Source of the DNA: Ancylostoma caninum
Lineage: Eukaryota; Nematoda; Chromadorea; Rhabditida; Ancylostomatidae
Length of the DNA stretch: 64,000 bases
Assembly (NCBI GenBank): GCA_037903475.1
Contig: JBAJFG010000446.1
Span: forward strand, 1,054,001-1,118,000
Direction: 5' to 3'
In this document: positions 35,307 through 58,759 of the stretch, piece by piece
Layout of the letters: each line of letters opens with the position of its first letter
Numbering within the stretch: position 1 is the stretch's first letter
Position numbers and translations under genes: made by a program
The notes under the pieces: generated by a model
Database searches by the model: none
Seen by the model: only the letters and a program-made list of their open reading frames with translations
What the model was told of the DNA's origin: nothing

Positions 35307-35561
35307 CCGAATTTCGGCGTGGCCGCGGCCAACCTTTGGCCGGTCAGATTTGGCCATCCACATATATACTGTTGATGAGGTATCTCACCGAATTTCCTCA
35401 AATTTCGCATGTAGAGGTTATTCGATGTGCTGAACACAAATATCGCATTCATTTTGTATCATACCTCCGTTATGGGGAAATTACGGTGGGTGGTGGAAAA
35501 CGTACATAATTCCGTGTTTTGTGCTCTATTTGAGCAGAGGCCAAGATTTGCATTGATCTCT

Positions 35562-36832
35562 TCATTGAACGGCTATCGTTTCGGCGCAATCGCCTTCGTC
35601 AGAGCCTGGAAAAGTCAAAGACAAGTATGATTTACTACTCAAACACCTCATCACATCAACAGGACCTAATCCAACAAGCGGGATAGGACCAGAACAATAC
35701 CAGAGAAGAAGGTAACCGTGATGCTCACCTTGACAGCCGCAATGCCGATGGAATAACGGACCACCTAGTGATAAAAGTGCGCCGCTTAAGGTATTTAAGT
35801 GCCTTACAGACCCGCCAACGTAGGTCAATAGGTTCTGGTACAGCGCGAGCTCGTTTGTTATAGCAATGCACTCCTCCTTTCTGTTCATTTTTGGGTTTTT
35901 GGAAGTAATCCAAAATGCTTCCAATGTTTTGCGAGCCAGAATTTCGGGTTCCCGCGACAAGATCGTGACCTTTACCTCAAACAGAGCGTTGTTGTGACGT
36001 AATACACGGTGCGTTCCTAGTGGCGTGGAAAGTTTGGATTTATTGAGACCCTCTAGATGTTCTTTAATACGGACAAACAATGGGCGCCCAGTTTCCCCAA
36101 TATACTGCTCCCCACAAGTACTACAAGTTATAAGGTAAATTACTCCCGAGGCAGCACAGTCTCCTTCCCTGCCCGAACAACAAATTACACAGTTTGATGT
36201 TTCGCAGAGGCGGTCGTAAGCCCGGTTTCGCACTAGGCGCTCTTTGAGGGTTCTGGGTGGGATATCTACAACTCGAACAGAGTCTTGAAGTCCCACCCTG
36301 CTTAAGCATGTGCGCACCTCGTTGTGATGAACAGGAGGCAAAAGGGAATCTTGGCGCTGACATCCCTATGCAAAGGCTCTCGCTGCGCGAGTCGATGATG
36401 GCGCTGTGGGTAAGTGCTGCAAGGGTAACCATTGGATTCCGCAACCTGCCGGGCCAGGTTAACTGAAACCATACGTTCTTGGATATCTGATGCTGCGTTT
36501 TGAGCTGTCCTAAACATGTTGGTTATGACGGCTTTCTTAGTTTTCCAGGGGTGCGCAGAACGGTAACGAACCAAGATGTTTTTGTTACTGGGCTTGCGAT
36601 ACCACTTAGTTTTCCACTCCCCTTTGGACAAATACATCTGTACATTTAAGAAAGGCAGCCAGTTTTCTGTGGGTTTTTCCCTGGTGAATTTAATATACTG
36701 TGATTGCTGGTTTAGAAAATTGAAGCATGTGTCCATTTCTGCCTGAGTAGGACATACAATGCAGCAATCGTCTAAGTAGCGACAGTAAAGGGTAGGTTTG
36801 CGCTCTAACACAGGGCTTCTCGTGCCATAATT
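35562..36832 (-). pseudogene. Penelope-like retroelement, 5'-truncated: RT end plus GIY-YIG endonuclease
   Basis: 36811-36302 encodes the RT palm YCRYLDDCCIV (catalytic YLDD), LPFLNVQMYL and TKWYRKPSNKN. After a frameshift near 36330, 36341-35562 encodes a Cys-rich linker (LCETSNCVICCSGREGDC) and the GIY-YIG nuclease GVIYLITCSTCGEQYIGETG, with RPLFVRIKEHL. RT followed by C-terminal GIY-YIG is diagnostic of Penelope-like elements. The 5' two thirds are missing, typical of incomplete target-primed reverse transcription. The open frame continues past the nuclease to a stop at 35562. Confidence 0.9.
35578..35602 (-). ncRNA. Candidate hammerhead ribozyme core at PLE 3' end
   Basis: On the minus strand: CTGACGA, then a GGCG/CGCC stem with loop ATTG, then GAAAC. 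This is the order and spacing of the hammerhead catalytic core (CUGANGA, stem II, GAAA). A two-base CG/CG stem III and UUC cleavage triplet could follow. Helix I pairing is not convincing. Hammerhead motifs in PLE terminal regions are established; whether this copy can cleave is unknown. Confidence 0.5.
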
Positions 36833-37195
36833 CCGGTGCCATGTAGCCAGCCATCAATGGCTACGAAAGCGGCCACATTTCGGCCAAATGCGGCCAGAAT
36901 CTTCAGGAAAAATTTTGATGGAACTTCGCATCGAGTGATTATTTTAGGTGCTGTACACTGAAATCGCATCCAATTCGTATAATACCCCCATTTTAGTGGG
37001 ATTATGTACGGTAGGTATTGTATCTTACAGGACTTTCTGAAACTTTACATAGCCGGTTGTTTGAGGTGCTGAGCACGACTATGAATGTCATTTTGCACGA
37101 TATTGCCGTTCTCCTGCTGAAATCAGCATTTTCCTCCGACTTTTGGCTGGACAAATGTGGCTGGCCACGGCCACGCCGGAATTCGGCATCAACAT

Positions 37196-37840
37196 CTACA
37201 TTGATGGAAACATCAGTGGCATTGTCATGATGGCATGAACACGTCTGGCATGGTTGCGTCCTGTGAATAGCTTATCCATAGGACGTCGGGTTCCTTCAAC
37301 GGATACTCAGCTACTGTCTCGTGTGAAACAGGCTACCTACATGTTTCATGTAATCAAACATCAGCGGAAACCATCTTGTGGCAAACTGCTAAGTTTCAAA
37401 TGAGGTCTAAACCAAATAAACAGGTTCTATACAGCAAGGATCCTTAAAACAATATTCACAAAATCCGTTTTGTTTAAGAAAATCATGCCGCTCGAAAAAA
37501 AACACTTCGCATTTTCACTCCTTTACACTTTCGAGTCCATTTCTTTTCTTTTCAAAAACCTTCTTCGTTCACTTGATCTTTCCCAGATTTCTAAAAAGAA
37601 AACATTGAGTAAACAAAATCACAGAGAGCATCGATGGCTGTGGTGCGCGCAACGCGTGCCGGAATCGATGCCGTCTGCTGCGCTTATGCTATTTGTAGCA
37701 GTATTCCTACACAATTTTACGTGTTTTCAGAGTTTTCGAAAAGAAAAGCGCCTATAAATTGCTTAACGGCAGCATAGGACATCGATTCCGGCGCACGCGG
37801 CCTCCTCTGAAGTGGCTCCGCCACCGACGCTCAATGTACA
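37196..37840. other. Non-coding stretch with a small inverted repeat
   Basis: GCCGGAATCGATG (about 37658) and CATCGATTCCGGC (about 37780) are inverted about 110 bp apart. They lie just beyond the stop codon of the gene at 37841. Nothing else seen. Confidence 0.35.
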
Positions 37841-39736
37841 TCAGCGCCTAGCCCTATTCTTTTCAAGCCAGTCCATAAGGGGTTCTTTTTTTCCGTCTTT
37901 CAGAGTTTTGGCCTCTTCAACGACTCGGTACACCTTAACTACTTATCTTTGATGCAGTGATATGACAGTACCAACAGTGCCTTCACTCCAACATACCTCG
38001 ACATCTTCTTCATTCAAAGATCTACGAAGATCTATCGATACATCAAATGAACTCAAAGATGCGTAAGAAGGCAGGGACATTCTACAGACGGAAAATAGAA
38101 CTATGACCAACATGCACGAACATTCTCTTTGCTGAGGAGGATTCGAAAATGATGTCAGCATCGGCCATGTAGGGAATTCATAAGGAAATGGAAATGTGGA
38201 CTGTGCCGGCATCTCGGTCCCCCTTCACTGCCCAGCACGGATGTTCGCGCATACAGGCCTAATTTTTTGAAACACGTACCAACAAGATATCAAGGCACAA
38301 TGAAACGCTAACTTCAGTTAAATAACTCTGTTAAAGGCTTCATTTTCAATCATGAACAAATGACAACAGTGAACTACAAACATTTTATGTTCAATCATGT
38401 TATTTACATTAATAACTAAGTTAATGCTACATCTATGATAATTATTCTGTGCTTTACGTTCTTCTTTTGAAGCGTTCGAGATATTCCGAAAGGACTTTTA
38501 AGAGTCCATCATCATCTAAGAAGAAAATTATTAAGATTTTTTGATACTATCGTATTTCAGTGGTCGCACCACCGACCCTGAGCTTAAAAAATAAAATTCT
38601 GAAAACTTTCTTACAAGATAGTTGGGGATGCGGGCCACGAAAAATTGAACACGAAAAACACAAAAAAAAAACAAAAAAAGACATATGATTACCTCTTACA
38701 TCTCTCCTAGCTGTTTCTTCATTTTTTTTCTTCTTTCCCTTCTTGGGGTTCCGTATCTGTATCTAGATTTGCAATATATGAGCGGATCAAAACATAGAGA
38801 GTGAACAAACGAACAAACAAACCATGTTTTGTTTTCCTTAGAGTAACTTCATTCTCCTCCTTTTTCCCTCTTTTTCTGGGTCGAAGTTCGACTATGTGTT
38901 CCTCTGTTGTTTGTTTTTTTTTCTCTCTTCACATCCGCCACTCTCTCCTCTCTTTTCAGAACAGAAGCATCTCTTAGATCACCAACTCTGTTGAAGGGCC
39001 CTATCAAAAGTATCCACATCATATGAATTCCATAATCTCAACAGCATCACTCACAGCGCCCTCCAACTCTAGACGAGGGGTGACAACCCAAGCCAGTCCT
39101 TTGATCCTGAACACTTCATCTCGTTCCAACTGTTAACTGTTATCTTAGTCAAATCCTCAAATGGCCTCAAATTATTGGTTATTTGCTGCTCCTATCACGA
39201 AAACTGAACTCTTTTTGTATCGCACTTCGTTGTGTAGAGCTACCAGGCGATTACCACAACAAAATCAAATAATTTGCCAATTTTGGCATTAAAATTGCAT
39301 TTCTCATTCAGCACTGCAAATAATCCCACTATGCAAAATTCCGGCGAAAAAAATCTTGAAAATTTTGAGGCCATGTAAAAGGAAGTCAAAAAGAATACCT
39401 TCCCGTTTCCAGACACACAGTGAATAATGGCAAAAATTCTTCTCTTCTATAGATATTTCCGAAATGCAGCTCTAACGATGTTCCACAGTAGAAAACATTG
39501 ACGAGGTACGATTCTGGTTTTAACCCCATTCTTGCAAATAGACCTGCGGCATCAGTAAGCGCGCCTGAAGCAATGAACTATAAGCTTCCCACACCACACT
39601 CAAAAAATGCAACAGTGGAGTAGAAAGTGAGGAGTACACCCTTACTTCCACGTAGTTTCAGTCCGTCCACAATGACGATCAAGTGCGAACTTTTTTTTCA
39701 CACAGGTCGCAATAGCCTCCATTGCACTACTTCGGG
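37841..39736 (-). CDS. Unrecognised host gene, last four exons
   Basis: Four exons join in phase through GT..AG introns: about 39736-39646 (DGLKLRG, GTAAG donor), 39564-39399 (TTCAG acceptor; ALTDAAGLFARMGLKPESYL ... FYCGTSLELHFGNIYRREEF), 38081-37997 (MSLPSYASLSSFDVSIDLRR ... EEDVE), and 37933-37841 (VYRVVEEAKTLKDGKKEPLM DWLEKNRARR, stop TGA). Phases 1, 2 and 0 match at each junction. Intron 2 is 1.3 kb. The first listed exon reads SSHLIVIVDGLKLRG. Upstream, a plausible continuation (SSAMEAIATCVKK) is one base out of frame across a run of eight A (39691-39698 region), so either an exon starts there or the homopolymer length is wrong. I do not recognise the family; no signal peptide or transmembrane segment is visible. 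The downstream end lies 4.1 kb from the sorbitol dehydrogenase stop, on the same strand. Confidence 0.6.
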
Positions 39737-39849
39737 AATAACTACGTGCGGTTTTTCGTAAAAATAGAAAATAATGTTCTCGAAAAACAGAATAAATCAT
39801 AAAAATATTTAATTCCTCTTCTCGCAACGCCACTTTTTTGCTTCTTGCT

Positions 39850-41950
39850 CCTTGAACACGCATTCGTCATTTAAAAATAAATGAAATTCATTATTAACAA
39901 CGCAAAAATAGTCAATACATCTTCCTTCCTGCATTCTTCATGAATTTGTAACCGAAACACTTCTTTGTTTTCAATGCTTCAGATTACAATATCAAAGCAA
40001 AACACCCGTTAGCTCATGGATATCATTACACTACATGAACGCGTCCTCGTAGAATCAAGAACATGCGACTTTATCACTGCGGGCTCTTTTTTATATGGAA
40101 CCATATGAATCATGAAAATGTCCAAGAGAAAAGAAGCAAAAAGCAAGAAGCAAAAAAGTGCTGTTGCGAGATGAGAAACTATACACGAAACGAAAACGAA
40201 GCAACCAATGTGTGAACATGTCAAACACGTAAATGAAAAGAAAAGGGGGCCCGAAAAAGAGATTAAAGGAGGACAGGTTTCGATGAGTACTGTAGACTCT
40301 TGCGCATGATCTGCTCAGGACCACTGCGTGCAAAAAATTGGAATCATTTAACATAGAAATGGCGAAACGATTCTTTTATATAGGATGGAATAATCCGCCT
40401 TCGTTTTTTCATTTATTGTGCGATGAAGCCGTGTCGACGGATGCTTACAAAGAAACTTCCGTTCGCATGTGACTAATCATTATCTGAGCTGAAACACAAA
40501 ATCCTCCATATGAATTGCGCATATTCTACCGGTCTGGCCTCCAAAAGTTAAAGGAACTCAAGAATGCGGGTTCCGGATAGAGGAGTGGTACGCTTTGGCT
40601 AAGAAGTGTAGTTACTTATTAGTTTAGTGTTACGTATTCGCGTATGTAGGAATGACCTGCTGTGGCCCAACTCCAGCATACGGGAACACCGAAGTGGCAT
40701 GGGTGTGCTGTGGCCTAAAAGTGTAGGGAACACTAGCACACGGTTATGCCAATGAAGGAGATGTCCGCTGTTGCCCCAACACACCTGTTCATAGACGGAG
40801 GAGGGGTCCGCTCTCACCTAGGTGTGAGGAACGCCTAGATACGAGTCCACCGATGGGGGATGGATCTGCTGGGACCAGTACTGTAGAAGACGCCAGGATA
40901 TAGGGTCCAGGGGAAAAAATTAGCGCCCGCGCTTTGGAAAACGCGCTACGGGTCCGCAGTTGAAGAATTGATCCAGTATAGCACACCAGCTGAGAAAACG
41001 CCAGAATACGAGTTCGCCGATGGAGAACGTAAATGGTCTGCTTTGGCCCAGTAGCTGGGAAAACTCGCGCTGTGGGTCTTTCAAAAGAAGAAGGACGTGC
41101 TGATCCTCTATCGAAAACGCTAGAGTGAGGGTTCGCCGATGAAGGAGGGGTCCGCTGTGCCCAAAAGTGTGAAAAACGCCAAAGTACGCTTACATCGATG
41201 TGCGCCGACGCTCAAATGGTGGAAAAACGAGAAGTCGAACAGTGGAGGGGGGATGTTCGTAAGATCCCAAAACGCTAGCTGTGGTTTTAGCCTAACGCAG
41301 TGATTCCACTGCTTTTGCAAGATTGCTTCAGCTCTCATTTGTTCTTTTTTCTGGTGTGAGTTTAATTTTCCACTTTTCCTCACTACAATTTGTTTCTCAT
41401 ATGAGAGCTCTACTTCCTCCTAGATATCCAAGCAGGCCCTTATCTGTTCGAGTATTCCAACAAAACTCTCAACTTAAATTTTTTGTAGTTCTTGTTCACA
41501 CTGTTTCGGTTAAAGCAAATAGTTCACAGGTACCAGATTCATCTGAAGGATATCCTCGCCCACGGTTAAGAGTGACTAGTCAAAACAGGTTCATGGGCAT
41601 GTAAAAAGTGCGTTTACATCAAAAGGGGGATGTATCATTGCATCGAAAAGTAGCTTTACATATTGATGTTTGATTATGAATCCTCGATCAAGGCTAGCAT
41701 CGCGAGAACATCAGGTCCGGAGAACACACGCTACTCATAAGAGGAATTAAGTAATCAAGCTCAATTAATTACTATTTTTGCTTCTGTTTTAACTTCCTAA
41801 GGTTTTCTTAGACGTGAAGCTTTTGCACGCATGGCTGCCCCACGCAATTTTTCGGCGAGGAGCGCTAGTCTTTTCAAACTGCCAATATTTTCTTCTTTAG
41901 TGATTTAGAGATCAATCTCCAGCAAAAAGGGATGTCAATCGTTTACTTCC
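39850..41950. other. Non-coding; decayed minisatellite at 40560-41260
   Basis: 40560-41260 contains irregular repeats of the type GGTTCGCCGATG..., GGGGTCCGCTGTG..., CCCAAAAGTGTG and AAAACGCC. These resemble the Helitron minisatellite units on the reverse strand (TGCGCCGACGCTCAAATGGT near 41203). No terminus is visible. The rest shows no gene. Confidence 0.45.
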
Positions 41951-41954
41951 GAAT

Positions 41955-52705
<10,751 letters not shown>

Positions 52706-54640
52706 CTAAATTTAAGCCGTCAGAAAGAGGGGTGTGCGGCGTTTTCCGTTTTCCGTTTCACGCTTTCCGTTTTCCCTCCATTTCTGGTCTACCGTTTTAC
52801 GTTTTACGTTTTACGGGTTTTTAGCCCGGAAAACGTAAAATCCCGGAAAACTATACAGGGAGAGGGATTGTTGTTTTTGGAGTATTTCCCTACCGAGCGG
52901 AAGTGCAGGTCCGCGATGCTTTCTCTCTGAACCGTGTGCCACGTTACTTTTGGGCCATCTGAACCCACAAAAAATAATCTTCCCGAGCGGAAGCGGCGAA
53001 TCTTTCTTTCGGACCTGTGTGCCACTTTCCCCCTTGGCATGAGTTTTTTGCAACACATGTGGCGTGCATGAATTCACCATCGGCTTTCCTTTGATCCACC
53101 TTGTTTGCGCCAAATCGCACAGTGGTGGCGGGCAAAGTAGGTGAGGCAACCAATCACAGTCTCTCGAAAGGGTCGATGAGAGGGGGTCTGCGCTTTACTA
53201 TTTATTTATTCATTTATCGAACATGTTCACGTACATGCAATAGAAAGAGAGTACTTCTCAGGAGTTTCATTATAAGCGATAATGAAGAGGGTTCACATGT
53301 TTCTATGCGCAATGTACATGAGTTCACAGCAATGGCGCTACAGTTGACGTCCAAACACCATTTGCGAAATTCGAATTATTTTGCTTGAGTTTTTTTCTTC
53401 GTCTCAACTGCAGTGTAAACGTCCCATCGCAATTTTGCTGGTCTTCATCATTGTTCCAAATATGTATGCCATAGAAGTGCCTTGCTTTCCTCAAACGTCT
53501 CAAAAAACAAGGTTCCACAGAAATGTGAGGTGAACTGATATAAAATTTCCGTGAAACTCCGTGAAACTGTGATGTGCCATGGTATGATCAATCAACAAGC
53601 CTGCCTTCTTGCGAAGCAACGCACGATGTGGGCTTTCTTTCAACTTGACAAAAGCATAAGGCTACATCGTTATTGTCACTGTTTTAATCGGACGATAATC
53701 CCCAGCTCCACATAGGCGCCGTTGGCGCCAAATGCCTTGCGCAATGTTTGGCCTGCTTGTGTTTCACGCCTCCCACACACGCTGTTCTCCTCATCCTTCC
53801 TCCGTCATTAACTTGCATCAACGGAATCTGTTGTGAATAAAGTAATCGTTCTCAGATTCCAGACGTATTAACTACCATAGTTATCTTTTTGTCTGAATTT
53901 TGCAGAATAGTTCTGCTCCGAAGTAGAGCAAAGAAGTTGCAATTTTCACACTTCACAGCTTCTCGTCTACTTGAAACATCAGTGAGAAAGATGCTTATTG
54001 ATTACATCTCTGATAACCTCTCGCAACTAGGTGAATGATAAATACTTCTCGATCACCCTAAATTCTAGGCGCTGGAAGTAAGTGCTATCAGTAGACTTGA
54101 AGTTAACTAATTACTTGAAAGAGTCACCACTTATGCTCATCAAGAAGTACCTAGGAAATCCAATATTGAAGAGGACTTTTGGATCTCAAACCTTTATGCT
54201 TACGCACCATTTTCCGTTTTCCGACCATTTTTGGCCTTCCGTCTTCCGTTTTACGTTTTGCGGGATTTAAAATCTTACTTCCGCACATGCCTGGTCAGAA
54301 AGCACTTTGTTAGGTTGAATGAATCCACTCCAGTTTGTGTATCAAACGTTACTAGTGCCAATGAGGTACACGCACAGTGTTCCGCTCGTGGGACCTTCTC
54401 TACTGCCAGTGCCGCACGTGCTGTGTTCCGCACCCCCCCCCCCCTCGCGTTTTGAAGTGCAGGACGTGGTCCGTTTCATTCCCCCCCCCCCATGTATAAG
54501 TTTTGACTCAGATTTACGGCTCACCCTGGGCACGGAAAGTTTCAACAATGCCGCTTTTGTTGAACATGTAGCTAATACTCCTGCAAAGTGTATATAAACC
54601 GATTATCGGGAGGGAGAGCCAGTCTAGTTTCCGCCCAAGC
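52706..54640. other. Region upstream of known sorbitol dehydrogenase exons
   Basis: The missing first exon should lie here or beyond, but none could be recognised. 52740-52860 and 54205-54260 are rich in CGTTTTCCGTTTTCCG-type repeats, partly inverted. CCGAGCGGAAG and GTGTGCCAC are each duplicated at 52890-53030. No other feature. Confidence 0.35.
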
Positions 54641-54860
54641 AGCGCGCTATAATTTGAACGTGCAGAGATACGTCTAACACGAAATGACACGTGAGGGGAC
54701 GAACACGTATTGTGTGAATCAAACAGCACATGAGCGGTGGAACAGCAGCATGTGGAGGGATGAACGCAGCACCAGAAGGGGCAAACACAACACGCAAGGA
54801 ATGGAACGGGCTGTTCGACCCCAGATGTACCTGAGGTCGAATCCCGCGAAGGCGTGAGTA
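54640..54860. repeat. Dispersed repeat, second copy
   Basis: It matches 51460-51800 in order: CTATAATTTGAACGTGCAGA, GTCTAACACGAA, CACGTGAGGGGACGAAC, GGTGGAACAGCAGCATGTG, then TTCGACCCCAGATGTACCTG. Confidence 0.55.
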
Positions 54861-56849
54861 GCCTGTTTTACTTACCACTAGCGGTCAGGGCGGAGCAGAC
54901 GGGGAGCCTGTCTCATGTAATCACCGGCATTATGGATCCGTATCCTATATACTATGTATGTGTATCCGTCGAAGTGACAGATACGTATTTTAATGGGATT
55001 TATCGAGCAGTTCTGCCATTCTCACCCAATGAGAGATGAAGGAGTTTCATAGGTAAAGCATACGACAGAGACTAGAGCAAAAACTCTAAGCTCATACTCA
55101 GACAATTGTGCCGTCGAACAGCAGGTCGAACCCCCACCGCCCCGCCCACTTTTTGAACTGGGTGAACGTGTCTCGACGTTCTGCTATAGCAGAACGTGCT
55201 GCTCATACCCCCCGACGTGCTGCTCATATCCCCCGACGTGCTGCTGTCCGCCGGATTTTCCAGACGTGCTGCTGTCCGCCGGGACCGCGATAACACGTGT
55301 ATATGTGATTAATCAACAACTTCATTTTCCCTCACCTTTACTTTCATCATTTAACTTCCATGGAGCGGCGGTGAGTGTTCACGAGTTCTCATAAGGGCAA
55401 TTTATACTGGATGCGTGCGACTGACGCGCGTGCGCCTCTATGATAAAGAAAGTAGGGACTATTTCTACATATTCAATTCGGCTCCTTAGCAAATCCCAAG
55501 GCTGGCAGCGCTCATCGCTGGACCCATCTACTCGGATCGCACGCACCTGTCGACAAAAAAGGGGGCGGTACGGACGAGTTTCCTCGTTGACAGTCTGCAG
55601 GCGGGCGTAGAGACACAGGGGCGCTGGCATCTTGCCAGATCAGCTCCTAATGGATCTCCGATGAGATTCTTCTTACTCCTGGGCCATTTTTGGTCGGATT
55701 TTCGCCAGTTTCGACGGATTATTTGCTACTTCTCCTACGAAGACCTTGTGAAGAGCCGCCCTAAGGCGCTTATTCCCTAAATTCACTGAGTCTATTCATT
55801 TCTACTTTAGTGCTCACACTTACTAGTGTTAGTTTTGTTTCGTCATCCACTTCGCATTATCAGTGCAATTTGCGTTTAATATGAGACGCAATTTCTCTGC
55901 TGATGATGGAGTGGGTAACGACTTCTCAGATTGAATTGTGTAGTTGCACCAATGGTTGCATGATTTAAATTTCTCCAAAGAAAAAAAGCAGGATGAGGAA
56001 CGTGTGTTAGTGGTCAAACTGAATTCCATTGTAGGCCGAACATCCCTATTTATACAATGGTAAGTGAATGGCAACATTATTTTTGTTCAAGTTATAAAGT
56101 AAAAGGGAATGATCAAAACGTTCTGAACTACTTATTATTTGGGTTTGGAATCGAGAAATAAAACGAATTTTCTCCCTTGCACATTCGACTCAAGTTTCTG
56201 TACCAATCAGCTTTGAATTTTATGTGTCTGTGTCTCGTGGAACTCTGAAACTGGATGAATGGTATCATATTACCAGAAGAAAAAACTTCAACTGGAATTC
56301 AACAATTTCGTTTCGTGTACACATTCACACATCAACTTTTTTTAAATTTAATAACCCGATTCTTGAGATTCTGCACAGCATAGCGGCTAGGATACTCATC
56401 CCTTGGTAAAACAAGTGATTATTTGCTGTGGTAAACAACAACAAAGTGATCATCATCCACTTCAATCATCAGCAGTGTAATGACGTTTTATATTAAACGT
56501 CAATTACACTGATAATGCAAAGCAGATAACGAAGTGAGACAAGCACATTTGAATGCGTGTGTTTAATTTTAAAAAAACCTTATTAGAATGAATACAGGGA
56601 ACACGCGCCTCAGGGTGGCTCTTCACAACGTCTTCGTAGGATTAGTACCGAAAAATCCGTCGAAACTGGCGAAAATCCGACAAAAAATGGCCCAGAATAG
56701 GTATAATAGCGGCGATAGCATGGATTTGGAAGTGTGCCAGCAATTTGTATAAGAGGTCATCGTCGGTTTCGCATATGCGTCGCGAGGTCATGATCATTAG
56801 ATCGCGGACATGCCAGACCCGTGGGTAGAGCGCAGACATGGCAGAGTTT
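54861..56849. other. Non-coding; short dispersed repeats
   Basis: GACGTGCTGCTCATA(T/C)CCCCC is repeated three to four times at 55190-55280. 55440-55560 is an inverted relative of 57410-57500. 56455-56520 contains an inverted AATTACACTGATAAT-type repeat. No gene recognised. Confidence 0.4.
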
Positions 56850-57480
56850 TGCCGAACTCGTCCGAGCCACGCCCCTTTCTGTCGACACGTGCTATACATC
56901 CCCCACAGTGCGATAAAGACAAGAATAGAACACTGACAGAATAATACAGCACCGGTAGGGGACGGAAAGTTGCTCAAGTGTACCAGCAAACCTATTCCAA
57001 ACTTTTCCCCAACAGAGTTTTGCCGAACTCGTCGGAGCCACGCCCCTTTTTGTCGACACGTGCTATACATCCCATCTAGGATCCCATCACTTGAGCAACT
57101 TTCCGTCCCCTACCGGTGCTGTATTATTCTGTCAGTGTTCTATTCTTGTCTTTATCGCACTGTGGGGATTCCGACTTGGTGCCATGCGTTTGCATTTGCT
57201 AATTTGTTCAAGGATTTTCAGCACAGATCCTAGATTTTAGTACGCTCACGTTCAGTCAGGTACTTAGTCGGAATGCCCACAACGCGATAAAGACAGGAAT
57301 AGAACACTGAGGGAATAATACAGCACCGGTAGGGGACGAAAAGTTGCTCAACTGTACCAGCAAACCTATTCCAAACTTTTCCCCAACACAGTTTTCGAAA
57401 GACTGCAGAGTTCCTGAGTAGATGGGCCCAGCGATGAGCGCTGCCAGCCTTGGCATTTGCCAAGGAGCCGAAATAAATAC
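56850..57480. repeat. Cluster of direct and inverted copies of one repeat
   Basis: 56901-56980 and 57088-57167 are a perfect 80-bp inverted repeat (CCCCACAGTGCGATAAAGAC ... TTGCTCAAGTG). A third, slightly diverged direct copy lies at about 57285-57360. GCCGAACTCGTC(C/G)GAGCCACGC is directly repeated at about 56853 and 57018. Confidence 0.85.
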
Positions 57481-58759
57481 GTAGAAATAGTCTCTACTTG
57501 ATGAAGAATAGACCCCAGTCGCATAGCAGTCGCATCGCGGTCGCAGCCAGGGTAAAGCACAGGTGCGATATTTCAAACCACCCCTACGTATTTAGAGGGG
57601 CAAAGCGAAAAAAGCAAAGGGGGAGGGGTACGTTGTGTTTTTTCTTCATGATTGATCCTCGTCCTGCGACCGCTATACTATCTTACCTACGCACTGACTC
57701 TGCAGAGTGGCCGGCTTCTATTCAGGAAGTATCGTGAAGGGAACGGCGTTTACGACCTAACATATTATTCGAGATGAGATGTTCCACACCTCTACGATCC
57801 CTGCTGTTACATCAAACTTTTCCCATCACAGTGAATCGGTACAGCAACAGAGAGTAATAGTAATAAGTTATAGACGCAGTAATTAGTAAAGTTAGTATGT
57901 ATTGCCCGCCACAGAAGAGTAATCACGGTAAATTTCCTAAGTTTCACTCCATCTGTGCAAGTCGCGCACGTTAGATCGGTTCAATATTGCAAGAATTGCA
58001 CCGAAGTTCGGCTGAAATCCCCTGTGGAGCTATTTCGCGCTCCTACGCGATTCCGCACTCTATTGCAAAAGATTACTATATGTAGTTTCCACCACAGGGC
58101 AGGTGCGGAGAAGGTGCGTGTATCGCACCCTTATCGCACCTGCCCTGTGGTGGACTCTACAGTATTGAGGAGTGGTGGAGAGATGCGCATAAAGTATCCG
58201 GAGCGAAGAGAGAGCAGAGAGTGAAAACAGGAAAGTTTACGTAAAAAACTGTTAAAACATGTCTAATACTGTTCAAACATGTTCACTTTTCTTGCAATCT
58301 GATCTCTCCTTTTTTGTTTTATGTTCAGTATGTCCAACATGCTCAAACTTGTTGGGCACGTTACCTTAAAACGCAGGTTTGTCTATAATGTCTGGAATGT
58401 TACAAATTGAGAGAGGCCAAACAATGATAAAAATATAATGGAAGCTGCTTAATTGCTCATTACAATGCAAGACTGTGTACCACCAAGAATGGCGGAATCA
58501 TGGACGTGGTTTACGCCCATGTGAAAGCAAAAGGGGGTCACGTATTTGGGAAATCCGAATCGCACCCCGTGCTTTACCCTGGTCGCAGCTCAGACGCACG
58601 CGTTCACGGTCTGGCGGCGGCCGTGCGTTCTTTTCATTGAGGATGTACATGTCGTGTTGACCGGTCTTCATGGAAAATACCTTGCAAATGGATACGTGCG
58701 ACTGATGAGCGACTGACGCACGCAGCTAGTATAAATTACCTTATAATAGGGTAATTACT
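57481..58759. other. Non-coding; one strong hairpin
   Basis: 58089-58153 is a two-tier hairpin: CCACCACAGGGCAGGTGCG pairs with CGCACCTGCCCTGTGGTGG, and AGGTGCG/CGCACCCT pair inside it around TGTAT. Nothing else recognised. Confidence 0.6.

Larger units (their letters stand above)
35307..37195. mobile_element. TIR element split by a Penelope-like insertion
   Basis: AGGCCGAATTTCGGCGTGGC at the left and GGCCACGCCGGAATTCGGCA at the right are inverted repeats of about 26 bp. The left part (35307-about 35560) and right part (about 36835-37195) also share direct similarity (GATGTGCTGAACAC / GAGGTGCTGAGCAC). The PLE at 35562-36832 lies between. Target duplication not determined. Confidence 0.5.
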
